Shown here piece by piece: positions 9,007 to 16,334 of a DNA stretch of 30,036 nucleotides. Both the position numbers and the translations under genes were made by a program. The stretch is taken from positions 1 through 30,036 of the forward strand of contig CAMLIT010000045.1 of assembly GCA_946480295.1 (NCBI GenBank). Direction: 5' to 3'. The number at the start of each line of letters is the position of its first letter. Within the stretch, counting starts at the first letter, position 1. Source of the stretch: an uncultured Gemmatimonadota bacterium (lineage in GTDB: Bacteria; Gemmatimonadota; Gemmatimonadetes; Gemmatimonadales; Gemmatimonadaceae). The notes under the pieces are model-generated. The model searched no databases, was not told the origin of the DNA, and saw only the letters and a program-made list of their open reading frames with translations.

Positions 9007-9063
9007 CTGTCCTCCACGGGCAGAGGTCTGTTACCGCCGCATCGTTCTCGATCCTGCGCTCCC

Positions 9064-9450
9064 TCAGATCGCCGGCCTGATGGTGAGCGCCAGCGTCGTG
9101 TGCTGCCACTCGACCCCGTTCGCCTCCGCGTCGACGTCGATCCGGGCGTCGCCACGCGCGACGCTCGGTCCGGCGACGAAGGTGATGGTCGCGCTGGTTC
9201 GGTCGCCGGTCAGCGTGGCCGGTTCGACCGTCGCGGTCAGGCCGCTCGGCATGCCGCTGACGGACAGGGAGACGGCGCCCGCGAAGTCGAGCCGGACGAC
9301 GTCGACGCCCAGCGTGACGCTCTGCCCCGGGGCGATGGTGAGGCCGGGTCGCGCTAGCGTGAGCGCGATCCAGTGGGGGCTCGTGGCGTCGGAGCCGCCA
9401 CAGGCGGCGAGCGTGACGGCCGTGATTCCGACCATCACGAGGCGGCGCAT
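9064..9450 (-). CDS. small Ig-like lipoprotein
   Basis: The gene encodes 128 residues. The start MRRLVMVGITAV has AGGAGGGGG upstream and gives the lipobox TLAACGG. The mature domain has the pattern LTIAPGQSVTLGVDVVRLDFAGAVSLSVSGMPSGLTATVEP, visible in the pieces APGQSVTL, GAVSLSVSGMP and SGLTATVEP. This is the usual appearance of a bacterial Ig-like beta-sandwich repeat found in surface proteins. No catalytic residues are evident. It lies 220 bases downstream of BTAD regulator 2 and 57 bases upstream of the hydrolase gene on the same strand, so it could be in an operon with the latter. Confidence 0.78.
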   Translation of the reverse strand: MRRLVMVGITAVTLAACGGSDATSPHWIALTLARPGLTIAPGQSVTLGVDVVRLDFAGAVSLSVSGMPSGLTATVEPATLTGDRTSATITFVAGPSVARGDARIDVDAEANGVEWQHTTLALTIRPAI

Positions 9451-9670
9451 GCTGCCCCCTCCTGCGGCGGCGTTGATGCGGCGTATCGGCGCGCGATGCA
9501 TGGGATTGTCCTCCGCGGGCGCGGCCGCGCAGGCATCGCAGCCGCCCGTCCCGATGGTGATGGGACGCGGCGGCAGCGTCGGCACTCGCGTCCCTACCCT
9601 CGGGCGGAGCGCGCTTACCTGCGACTCTCCTGGCCCTTACCGCGCACGCAACAACTCGGAGGAGCGGTCC

Positions 9671-11980
9671 TTATCGCAGTCCGAGACGCGCCAGGAGCGC
9701 GGGGTACCTCGGGTCCGACCGGAGCGGCGCCAGGTCGCGGGAGAGGCGGAACGTATAGTAGGACTGCATGCCCCAGCGCACGCGGTCGAGCCACGCGAAC
9801 GCGGAATCGCGTTGCCCCAGTGCCGCGTACATCTCGGCGACCGGGATCGCCGCGAGGCCGATCTCGGGGCGGCGTGACAGCCGGGCGAGGAGCGCCCGCC
9901 CCTCCGCCGACTTCCCGCACAATTGGTCGACGCGGACGAGAGCGACCAGCAGCAGCGTGTTGTCCGGCCCCAGCTCCAGTGCACGCCGGTTCGCCTCGTA
10001 CGCTTCGGGACACCGGTGCATGCGCGCCAGGTTCAGGGAGCGCGCGGCGAGAGTGGCCGGGTGCGTGGGATCGACGAACTGGCGCGTGTCGGCGAGACGT
10101 CCCGCCGTCCGCGCGCCCGAGAAGGTTTCGATCTGGATCACCCCTCCCCGGACCGCCTGCGAGAGTGGGTCCAGGTCGCGCGCGACACGGATCTCGCGCA
10201 GCGCCTCCTCGGGCCGGTCGACGATCACGAGCAGGACGGCGTACCAGTGGTGGGCGAGCGCGTTCCCCGGTTGCAGCTGGATCGCGCGCCGGAACTCGGC
10301 CTCGGCGTCGCGCCAGTCGCCGTTGTCGGTGAGAATCGCCGCCATCGAGGCGTGCGCCTCGGACGCGTTGCTGTCCACCGCGAGCGCGTGTTCCGCCAGG
10401 GTCCTCGCGCTGTCCAGGTACGCGGCGGGAGCCAGACCCAGCCCGCCCAGGAATCGGTACGTGTCCGCGAGCCCCGCCCACCCCGGGGCGAACGACGAAT
10501 CGAGTCCGATCACCTGATGGAGGAGCGCGCTGGCGAGGCGGAGCGACGCCGCATTCCGGCTCCGGAACGCATCCCGCCCGCGCAGGTAGAGCGCGTAGAC
10601 CAGTGGATCCGTCCGCCGCACCGGAGGCGCGTCCGGCGCCGCGGCCGCCGCGAGCGACATGAGCCGCCGCGCGACGACTTCGGCGACGCGCTCCTCCAGC
10701 CCGAGCACGTCACCGGTGTCGCCGTCGAATCGCTCGGCCCAAAGATGCCGGTCTTCCGGGGCATAAAGCATCTGCGCATCCACCCGCAGCGTGCCGTGGA
10801 CGCGCGTGATGCTCCCTTCGACGGTGCCGTCGCAGTTCAGCTCGCGCCCGATCTCGCGCAGCGGACGTCGCGCCTGCCGGTACTGGAGCATCGACGTGCG
10901 GGAGATGACGCGTGGCCGCTCGTACCGCGCCAGCTCGGTGATGATCGCGTCGTGCAGCGCGTCGGCGATCGGGCCGAGCGAGGAGTCTCGCGTCAGGTTC
11001 TCGATCGGCAGGACCGCCACGCACCCGATGCTCACCGCGTCCGGCGCGCGATACCCGTGCAGGCGCAGGACGAAACCGAACAGCGGGACGACCGCGAGGG
11101 CCAGGATCACCCCCGCGCGCCGCGCGGCCGACGGCACGAGCGGAGCCGCCTTCGGCACGCGCGCGGCCACGGGGACGGCGGCGGCGGCAGGAATGGCGGC
11201 AGGAGCGGCGGCACTCGTGACCGGGGCGGAATCGGCAGGTGGGGCGTCCCCTCGCGCCTGCAGCTCGCGCACGAGCGCCGCGATTCGCGCATCGGGCGCC
11301 GCCTGCAGCTCCTCGCGAACCAGTCTCTCGTAGATGCTCGCGTGGCGCAGCGCGCCACAGCCATCTCCCGAGCCCGCGAGCGCGCGCATGAGCCCCAGCG
11401 CCGCGCCGGCATCGAGCGGATCATGGACCGCGAGCTTGCGCCACCAGACGACCGCGCCGGCCGCATCTCCGGCCGCGTCGCGCTCCTCGGCCGCGTGCTG
11501 CAGCGCGCGCGCGTACCGCCGTGCGACGCGCTCGCGCTCCACATCCAGCCAGTGGCCAAGCTCCGCCGCCGCATCCGGGAGGTGAAAGCCGTCGAGCAGC
11601 GGGCCGCCGTAGAGCTGCAGCGCTTCCATGGTACGGCCAGCGTCCAGCAGCGCCTCGAACTCCAGCGCATCGCACCAGACGACATCCGGGTCGAGCATCA
11701 GCCGATCGTCGCCGCGGCTGACGACGACGTCCCCGCCGAGCGAGCGGCGGAGGAAGTGCACCGCCTGGTTGAGCGCGTTGCGCGCGCGTGCCTCGTCGAA
11801 GTCCGGCCAGAAGAGGCCGAGCAGCGTGTCGCGCTGCTGCGGGCCGCGCGGCCGCGCCAGCGCGAGATGGACGAGGAGCGCGACGCGTCGCGGCTGGGCG
11901 AGGAGGGCGAGCGGCTCCGCTCCATCTCCCATCGCCAGGCGCCCTGTACCGAGCACACCGAGCCGAATCCGGGGCGCCAT
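9671..11980 (-). CDS. BTAD-type transcriptional regulator with membrane helix, TolB/FlgO-like domain and TPRs (paralogue 2)
   Basis: This 769-residue protein has the same architecture as the one at 2986-5409. The start MAPRIRLGVLG lies where the paralogue starts and has GGAGGG upstream. The first 240 residues align with paralogue 1 without a gap: winged helix 5-95 (QPRRVALLVHLAL, RNALNQAVHFLRRSLG), then BTAD 100-245 (FHLPD, WLDVERERV). The linker 245-285 is Ala/Pro-rich instead of Gly/Asp-rich. A transmembrane helix spans about 289-306 (GVILALAVVPLFGFVLRL). The TolB/FlgO-like domain begins at about 319 (VAVLPIENLTRDSSLG), and TPR-like helices run from about 455 to the end, which closes with the same SDPRYxALxAxLGLR motif as paralogue 1. 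It is divergent from the outer-membrane barrel gene, so that gene is the simplest guess for a target. Confidence 0.93.
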   Translation of the reverse strand: MAPRIRLGVLGTGRLAMGDGAEPLALLAQPRRVALLVHLALARPRGPQQRDTLLGLFWPDFDEARARNALNQAVHFLRRSLGGDVVVSRGDDRLMLDPDVVWCDALEFEALLDAGRTMEALQLYGGPLLDGFHLPDAAAELGHWLDVERERVARRYARALQHAAEERDAAGDAAGAVVWWRKLAVHDPLDAGAALGLMRALAGSGDGCGALRHASIYERLVREELQAAPDARIAALVRELQARGDAPPADSAPVTSAAAPAAIPAAAAVPVAARVPKAAPLVPSAARRAGVILALAVVPLFGFVLRLHGYRAPDAVSIGCVAVLPIENLTRDSSLGPIADALHDAIITELARYERPRVISRTSMLQYRQARRPLREIGRELNCDGTVEGSITRVHGTLRVDAQMLYAPEDRHLWAERFDGDTGDVLGLEERVAEVVARRLMSLAAAAAPDAPPVRRTDPLVYALYLRGRDAFRSRNAASLRLASALLHQVIGLDSSFAPGWAGLADTYRFLGGLGLAPAAYLDSARTLAEHALAVDSNASEAHASMAAILTDNGDWRDAEAEFRRAIQLQPGNALAHHWYAVLLVIVDRPEEALREIRVARDLDPLSQAVRGGVIQIETFSGARTAGRLADTRQFVDPTHPATLAARSLNLARMHRCPEAYEANRRALELGPDNTLLLVALVRVDQLCGKSAEGRALLARLSRRPEIGLAAIPVAEMYAALGQRDSAFAWLDRVRWGMQSYYTFRLSRDLAPLRSDPRYPALLARLGLR

Positions 11981-12063
11981 GCTGCCGGACCCTCCGCATG
12001 CGCGAGTCGCCCTGCCGCGCAGCGCATCCTGCGCGGTGCAACGAGGGCACGATCGCGAACGGT

Positions 12064-12095
12064 CGAAGCTACACACACCGGCGGCCGACGCAATC
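12064..12095 (-). promoter_or_regulatory. probable sigma70-type promoter of BTAD regulator 2
   Basis: On the minus strand this is GATTGCG, 14 bases, GTGTAGCTTCG, identical in both blocks and spacing to the element before paralogue 1 (5491-5522). The candidate -35 is TTGCGT and the candidate -10 is TAGCTT. Because this gap is shared with the divergent barrel gene, a regulator bound here could act on both. Confidence 0.6.
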
Positions 12096-12185
12096 ACCGC
12101 GCGGACGGCGGATCGGATTGGTATGCATACAGTCGAATGCTGCGGTGAAGGCAGCGGGCGCCATCGCGCAATCATTTGAATGTTC

Positions 12186-12214
12186 TTGCATTTCCCGTCG
12201 CCGGGCGCTAACAG
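12186..12214 (+). promoter_or_regulatory. possible promoter of the outer-membrane barrel gene
   Basis: TTGCAT and TAACAG stand 17 bases apart, and a start of transcription near 12222 would give a very short leader before the ATG at 12240. The -35 match is good and the -10 is weak. No second copy supports it. Confidence 0.35.
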
Positions 12215-12239
12215 ACAGCACCTCGAGCGGAGGCTGGCC

Positions 12240-14999
12240 ATGCGCACGACGCGTTCCGCACTTCGTCACGCCATGCTCGTGTGTGCCCTCGCCGCCATCC
12301 CGCCGGCGCGGCTCGCCGCGCAGGCGACGACGGCCACGGTGCAGGGCGTCGTCGCCGCCGACAGCAGCCGCGGGATCGCGCGAGCCACGCTCGACATCCG
12401 CAGCCGGGAGACCGGGGAGACTCGTCAGGCGGTCACGGACGGCGCCGGAGCCTATCGAGTGCTGGGGCTCGCCCCCGGTGCATACGACATCACGGCGCAC
12501 GCGGTCGGCTTCCGGCCGGAACGTCGCGAGTCGGTGGATCTCGTCGTGGGCGAGCGGGCGCGGGTGGACTTCATCCTCGGCCCGAGCGGCGGGGCGGTGG
12601 CGCTGGCGCCCACCGTCGTCACCGGACACGCGCGGCTCGAGGTGGAGCATGCGGACGTCTCCACCACCATCCTCGAGAGGGACATCGAGCGCCTGCCGCT
12701 CAACGCGCGCAACGCCCTGGCGCTCGCGCAGATCACGCCCGGCGTGCGCGGCCGCGTCGCCGGCGCCTTCAACGGCACCCGCTTCACCAACCTCTACGTC
12801 GACGGCGCCGAGTGGAAGGGATTCGGCACCGGGGAGCTCGCCGGCCATCCCGACGCCGGATCCCTCATGCCGCAGGAGGCGATTCGCGAATATCGCGTGT
12901 CGCTCAATCCGTACGACGCCGAGTTCACGCGCGGCGGGTCGGTGGTCATGAACGCGGTGACGCACCAGGGAGGGAACGAGCGCCAGGGCTCCTTCTTCGT
13001 CTACGGACAGACGCGCGACCTCGTCGCCCGCGGCACCTTCGAGGCGGCGAAGCCGGCATACGAGCGGGGCCAGATCGGCGGCAACCTGCGCGGGCCCATC
13101 CTCCGCGACCGGCTGTTCTACGCCATCAGCTACGAGGGCCAGCTGACCGACGGGTACGTCAACGTGGTCCCGGTGCAGCCGTCGTACGCCCCGCACGTCT
13201 GGGATGGATTCCGCGGGAGCTATCTCGCGCCGGCGAGGAATCACGCGGCGATGGCCCGCCTGACGAGTCGCCTCGGGGCTCACACGCTGGACGTGAGCCT
13301 GCTCGGCCGCAGGTTCACGAACGTCGGCAACTTCGGCACGCAGGTCTCGAACGTCGTGCAGTCGCACGACGCCGCCGTCTCCAGCGACTACCGGGTCTGG
13401 AACGCGCAGGTGCAGGATCGGTTCGTCTCGGGCGCGTTCGTCAACGAGCTCGCCCTGCAGGTGCTCGACGACCGTGGGAGCGATCTCCCCCTCGTGCCCG
13501 GAGTGACGCTCCAGTATCCCGGCTTGCAGACGCGCGGTCGCACGAGCTACCCGCAGCTCTACATCTCCCGCCGCTATACCGTCGCCGAGAAGCTCTCCTA
13601 CGCCCTGCGCGGCCTCGGTGGCGAGCACGTGCTCAAGAGCGGCGTCGAGATCGGGCGCCTGCACGGCAGCTTCTACGAGCCGACGAGCGAGGGAGGCTTC
13701 TTCCGCTTCCCGACGGATACCAGCACGCTGCCCTCCATCGCGCAGATCGGCCTCGGCTACGTTCACCCGACGACGACCGAGGATGCGCGCGCGACCGTCG
13801 GCAGCTGGGTCGCGGGCGGCTACGTCCAGGACCAGTGGCGGCCGGCGTTCGCCCACACGCTTCGTCTCATCGCCGGCGCCCGCTACGATCTCGAGACCGG
13901 GGCACTCGACCAGGGCTACACGGCGCCATGGGCGAGCGACACCGTCCTGCAGCAGGTGGTCGGGGCCCGCTACATGGACTCGCGGCATCGCCGGAACGAT
14001 CTCGGCAACGTGGCGCCGCGCCTCGCGCTGACGTGGGATGTCGGCGGCAGCGGCCGCACCTCGCTCCGCGCCGGCTATGGCCGGATGTACGAGATCATCC
14101 CGCGCCAGGAGGCGCTGTTCGAGCAGCTCGCATGGAGCTGGCGCGTCAACGGGTTCACGAATCCCGGCACCACGGATCCCGCCGTGCTCCGGAGCCGGGT
14201 GCTGGCGGGAGGGGGCAGGGCGGTTCCCAACCTCACCCTCATTCCCGATCGGCTGGCCACGCCATCCAACAGGCAGTGGTCGGTCGGCGCCGGCCGGCTC
14301 TTCGGCGACAACCTCGTCCTCCAGGTCGACTACCTGGATCAGCAGCTGAGCCATCTGCCCGTGACGGTGCGGATGAACGGCCTGGTGAACGGCAAGCGCC
14401 CGAAGACCTCGCGGTACGGCGACATCATCCTCTGGGGCGACTTCGGCGACGCGACCTACCGTGGACTTCTCACCTCGCTGAGCTTCGAGCGAGGCGCCAC
14501 GCGATGGACCGCCGCCTACACGCTGGCGTGGGCGCGGGCGGAGTTCCCCGCCGCGTCGAGCGACTACGGAGATTCCGCGTACTATACCATGCAGCCGAGT
14601 CCCGCCGACGAGCGCCATCGGATCGTGCTCGCCGGAACGACCGACGCTCCCCTCGGGCTGCAGCTCTCCGCGATCGGGACCATCGCCAGTCCCCAGCCGT
14701 TCGGGATCACGACGGGGACGGACTCGAACCAGGACGGCGTCCTCACCGACGACTCGCCGAACGGCATGCGGACGTCGCGCCGCGCGGGCTGGAGCAACTG
14801 GTATCGCAACCTGGACCTGCGCATCGGCAAGTCCTTCGGCGGCACACGCCACGTCACCGCCACCGCGGACGTGTTCAACGTCCTCAACACCGCGAATCAC
14901 TCCGGCTACGTGGCGCTCGCGACCGCACCGGCGTACCGGCAGCCGCTCGCCGACTTCGCGCGGCGGCAGGCGCAGGTCGGCATCCGGTACGAGTTCTGA
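12240..14999 (+). CDS. TonB-receptor-like outer membrane protein with N-terminal carboxypeptidase-regulatory domain
   Basis: The gene encodes 919 residues. The start MRTTRSALRH has CGGAGG upstream; an in-frame ATG 60 bases earlier has none. A signal peptide ends near ARLAAQ. Residues about 32-115 form a carboxypeptidase-regulatory-like beta-sandwich (GVVAADSSRGIARATLDI, GAYRVLGLAPGAYDI). Next is a plug-like domain (LPLNARNALALAQITPG, TNLYVDGAEW, REYRVSLNPYDAEFTRGG). The rest is a long beta-barrel rich in alternating aromatic strands that ends in IRYEF, with the terminal Phe expected for BAM-inserted barrels. Such proteins import or bind polymers or metal chelates at the outer membrane of Gram-negative cells. 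No SusD partner lies next to it, and I cannot name a substrate. A segment PTVVTG before the plug could be a TonB box. It is divergent from BTAD regulator 2. Confidence 0.93.
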   Translation: MRTTRSALRHAMLVCALAAIPPARLAAQATTATVQGVVAADSSRGIARATLDIRSRETGETRQAVTDGAGAYRVLGLAPGAYDITAHAVGFRPERRESVDLVVGERARVDFILGPSGGAVALAPTVVTGHARLEVEHADVSTTILERDIERLPLNARNALALAQITPGVRGRVAGAFNGTRFTNLYVDGAEWKGFGTGELAGHPDAGSLMPQEAIREYRVSLNPYDAEFTRGGSVVMNAVTHQGGNERQGSFFVYGQTRDLVARGTFEAAKPAYERGQIGGNLRGPILRDRLFYAISYEGQLTDGYVNVVPVQPSYAPHVWDGFRGSYLAPARNHAAMARLTSRLGAHTLDVSLLGRRFTNVGNFGTQVSNVVQSHDAAVSSDYRVWNAQVQDRFVSGAFVNELALQVLDDRGSDLPLVPGVTLQYPGLQTRGRTSYPQLYISRRYTVAEKLSYALRGLGGEHVLKSGVEIGRLHGSFYEPTSEGGFFRFPTDTSTLPSIAQIGLGYVHPTTTEDARATVGSWVAGGYVQDQWRPAFAHTLRLIAGARYDLETGALDQGYTAPWASDTVLQQVVGARYMDSRHRRNDLGNVAPRLALTWDVGGSGRTSLRAGYGRMYEIIPRQEALFEQLAWSWRVNGFTNPGTTDPAVLRSRVLAGGGRAVPNLTLIPDRLATPSNRQWSVGAGRLFGDNLVLQVDYLDQQLSHLPVTVRMNGLVNGKRPKTSRYGDIILWGDFGDATYRGLLTSLSFERGATRWTAAYTLAWARAEFPAASSDYGDSAYYTMQPSPADERHRIVLAGTTDAPLGLQLSAIGTIASPQPFGITTGTDSNQDGVLTDDSPNGMRTSRRAGWSNWYRNLDLRIGKSFGGTRHVTATADVFNVLNTANHSGYVALATAPAYRQPLADFARRQAQVGIRYEF

Positions 15000-15031
15000 T
15001 CCGCCGCCGGCGCGGCACGCCGCGCCCGTGA

Positions 15032-15060
15032 ATCCGCCGTGCGCCCCGCGCACGGCGGAT
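15032..15060 (+). terminator. perfect 12-bp hairpin after the barrel gene
   Basis: ATCCGCCGTGCG and its exact reverse complement CGCACGGCGGAT flank a 5-base loop, 32 bases after the stop codon of the barrel gene. No T-run follows, which is common in GC-rich genomes. It is the strongest inverted repeat I found between genes. Confidence 0.75.
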
Positions 15061-15224
15061 CGCGCGCGCGCACTTACCTCCCTGATAAGCCGCCGGTAAG
15101 CGGTCCCCGCCCTCATACGGGGGTCCTCGCTCTCCCAGCCCGAGCCGCCTCACATGCCGGGACGTCACGATCGCGCCGTAGCGCTTCGCCGGCACCCGTG
15201 CATCACGCCCCAGAGGAGGACATC

Positions 15225-15470
15225 ATGCGCCGCCAGACCGTGCTCGCGCTCGCCGCCGCCTCGGTACTCGCCGCGGCGTGCGACGCTGCGCCGCCCGTGA
15301 GCCCGCGCAGGATCGCCACCGACCAGCTCCATCCGATCTACGTGGCCGAGGATTCGGCGCCATCGCGGGATCCACGCAGCTCCCGGCTCGTGCCATACCA
15401 CAAGCTCGGAGACGTCAGGCTCGAGCGGCTGCCCGGAGGCGCGGCCGCGGCTCCCGACGGGGCGCCCTGA
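15225..15470 (+). CDS. very small lipoprotein, unknown function
   Basis: The gene encodes 81 residues. The start MRRQTVLALAA has AGAGGAGGA upstream. The lipobox is VLAAAC, with cleavage leaving about 60 residues that are polar and proline-rich (DAAPPVSPRRIATDQLHP, SAPSRDPRSSRLVPYHK) and probably disordered. I do not recognise the family. It follows the terminator-like hairpin and so is probably transcribed from its own promoter in 15061-15224. Confidence 0.7.
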   Translation: MRRQTVLALAAASVLAAACDAAPPVSPRRIATDQLHPIYVAEDSAPSRDPRSSRLVPYHKLGDVRLERLPGGAAAAPDGAP

Positions 15471-15562
15471 ACGGGCGGAGGAGGCTCGGCCGCTTCTCGA
15501 CCCGCGCCAGGTTGCCGACGGGGGACGTTGCTGCGCAACTTTCCCGCATACCGGAGGCAGCC

Positions 15563-16114
15563 ATGCTCGTGAAGCATTTCATCGACGAGTACGCGCGCTA
15601 TCGCACCCTCGGCGCGAAGGCGCTCGCGCAGGCACCCGACGACGCGCTGGCCCGGGTGCCGGCGCCGGAGTCGAACTCCATCGCCACCATCGTGCGGCAC
15701 GTGAGCGGGAACCTGCTCTCGCGCTTCACCGACTTCCTCACGAGCGACGGCGAGAAGCCGTGGCGCGACCGCGACGTCGAGTTCGAGGAGCGGCCCGCGA
15801 CGCGCGCCGAGCTGGTCGAGCTGTGGAACCGCGCCTTCACCGTCGCGCTCGACCAGCTCTCCGCCCTCGGCGACGACGACCTCGCGCGCACGGTGCGGAT
15901 CCGCGGCGCGGAGCTCACGGTGCACGAGGCGCTGTGCCGGTCGCTCGCACACACCGCCATGCACACCGGCCAGGTCGTGCTCCTCGCGAAGATGTTCGCC
16001 GGCAGCGCCTGGCGCACGCTGAGCATCCCCCGCGGCCAGTCCGCCGCCTACAACGCGAACCCACGGGGCGAGCACGCGGCGACGCACGCGCGCGAGCTCG
16101 AGGAGCGGAAGTAG
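15563..16114 (+). CDS. DinB-family protein, cytoplasmic
   Basis: The gene encodes 183 residues. The start MLVKHFIDEY has CGGAGG upstream. There is no signal peptide. This is a four-helix bundle of the DinB superfamily (DUF1572-like) with the three expected metal-binding histidines: His46 (IVRHVSGN), His130 and His134 (AHTAMHTGQ). DinB proteins include thiol-dependent S-transferases (bacillithiol, mycothiol) and many of unknown activity, usually with Ni, Zn or Mn bound. It lies 92 bases downstream of the small lipoprotein gene. A second DinB-like protein, exported, is encoded 2.5 kb away. Confidence 0.88.
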   Translation: MLVKHFIDEYARYRTLGAKALAQAPDDALARVPAPESNSIATIVRHVSGNLLSRFTDFLTSDGEKPWRDRDVEFEERPATRAELVELWNRAFTVALDQLSALGDDDLARTVRIRGAELTVHEALCRSLAHTAMHTGQVVLLAKMFAGSAWRTLSIPRGQSAAYNANPRGEHAATHARELEERK

Positions 16115-16252
16115 CGCCTGCGGCGGCCTGCCGCCGCCTCGCCCGGCGACGAGCGCCGACTCGGTCCGCGGTACGTGGCGGCGGGACGCCCGGCCGTCAC
16201 CATGCGCGCTGGAGCAATGAGAGTTTGCGCATGTCGACCGCGCGCCGGGCGC

Positions 16253-16268
16253 TGTGACCTGCGTCATC
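16253..16268. promoter_or_regulatory. Crp/FNR-like palindrome upstream of the propeller lipoprotein gene
   Basis: TGTGA-CCTGCG-TCATC. The left half is the perfect Crp half-site and the right half differs in two positions from TCACA. It is centred about 74 bases before the TTG start at 16335. It shares GTGACCTG with the site at 25133. There is no Crp/FNR gene in the window, so the protein that would bind is unknown. Confidence 0.4.
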
Positions 16269-16271
16269 GAG

Positions 16272-16295
16272 GGGGCGCCGGGGCGCCGGGGCGCC
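16272..16295. repeat. three tandem copies of an 8-base self-complementary unit
   Basis: GGGGCGCC occurs three times head to tail between the Crp-like palindrome and the start of the propeller lipoprotein gene. Each unit contains the palindrome GGCGCC, so copy number may vary by slippage and the tract may form alternative hairpins. Confidence 0.7.
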
Positions 16296-16334
16296 GGCTG
16301 CGCCGGTTGACGCTGGTACGGGCGAGGAGCACCT

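Noticed and set aside
9007..9063. TAACAGAC on the minus strand before the hydrolase gene, also present before the barrel gene.
   Set aside because: No -35 element at a usable distance before the hydrolase gene, and eight matching bases are not enough alone.
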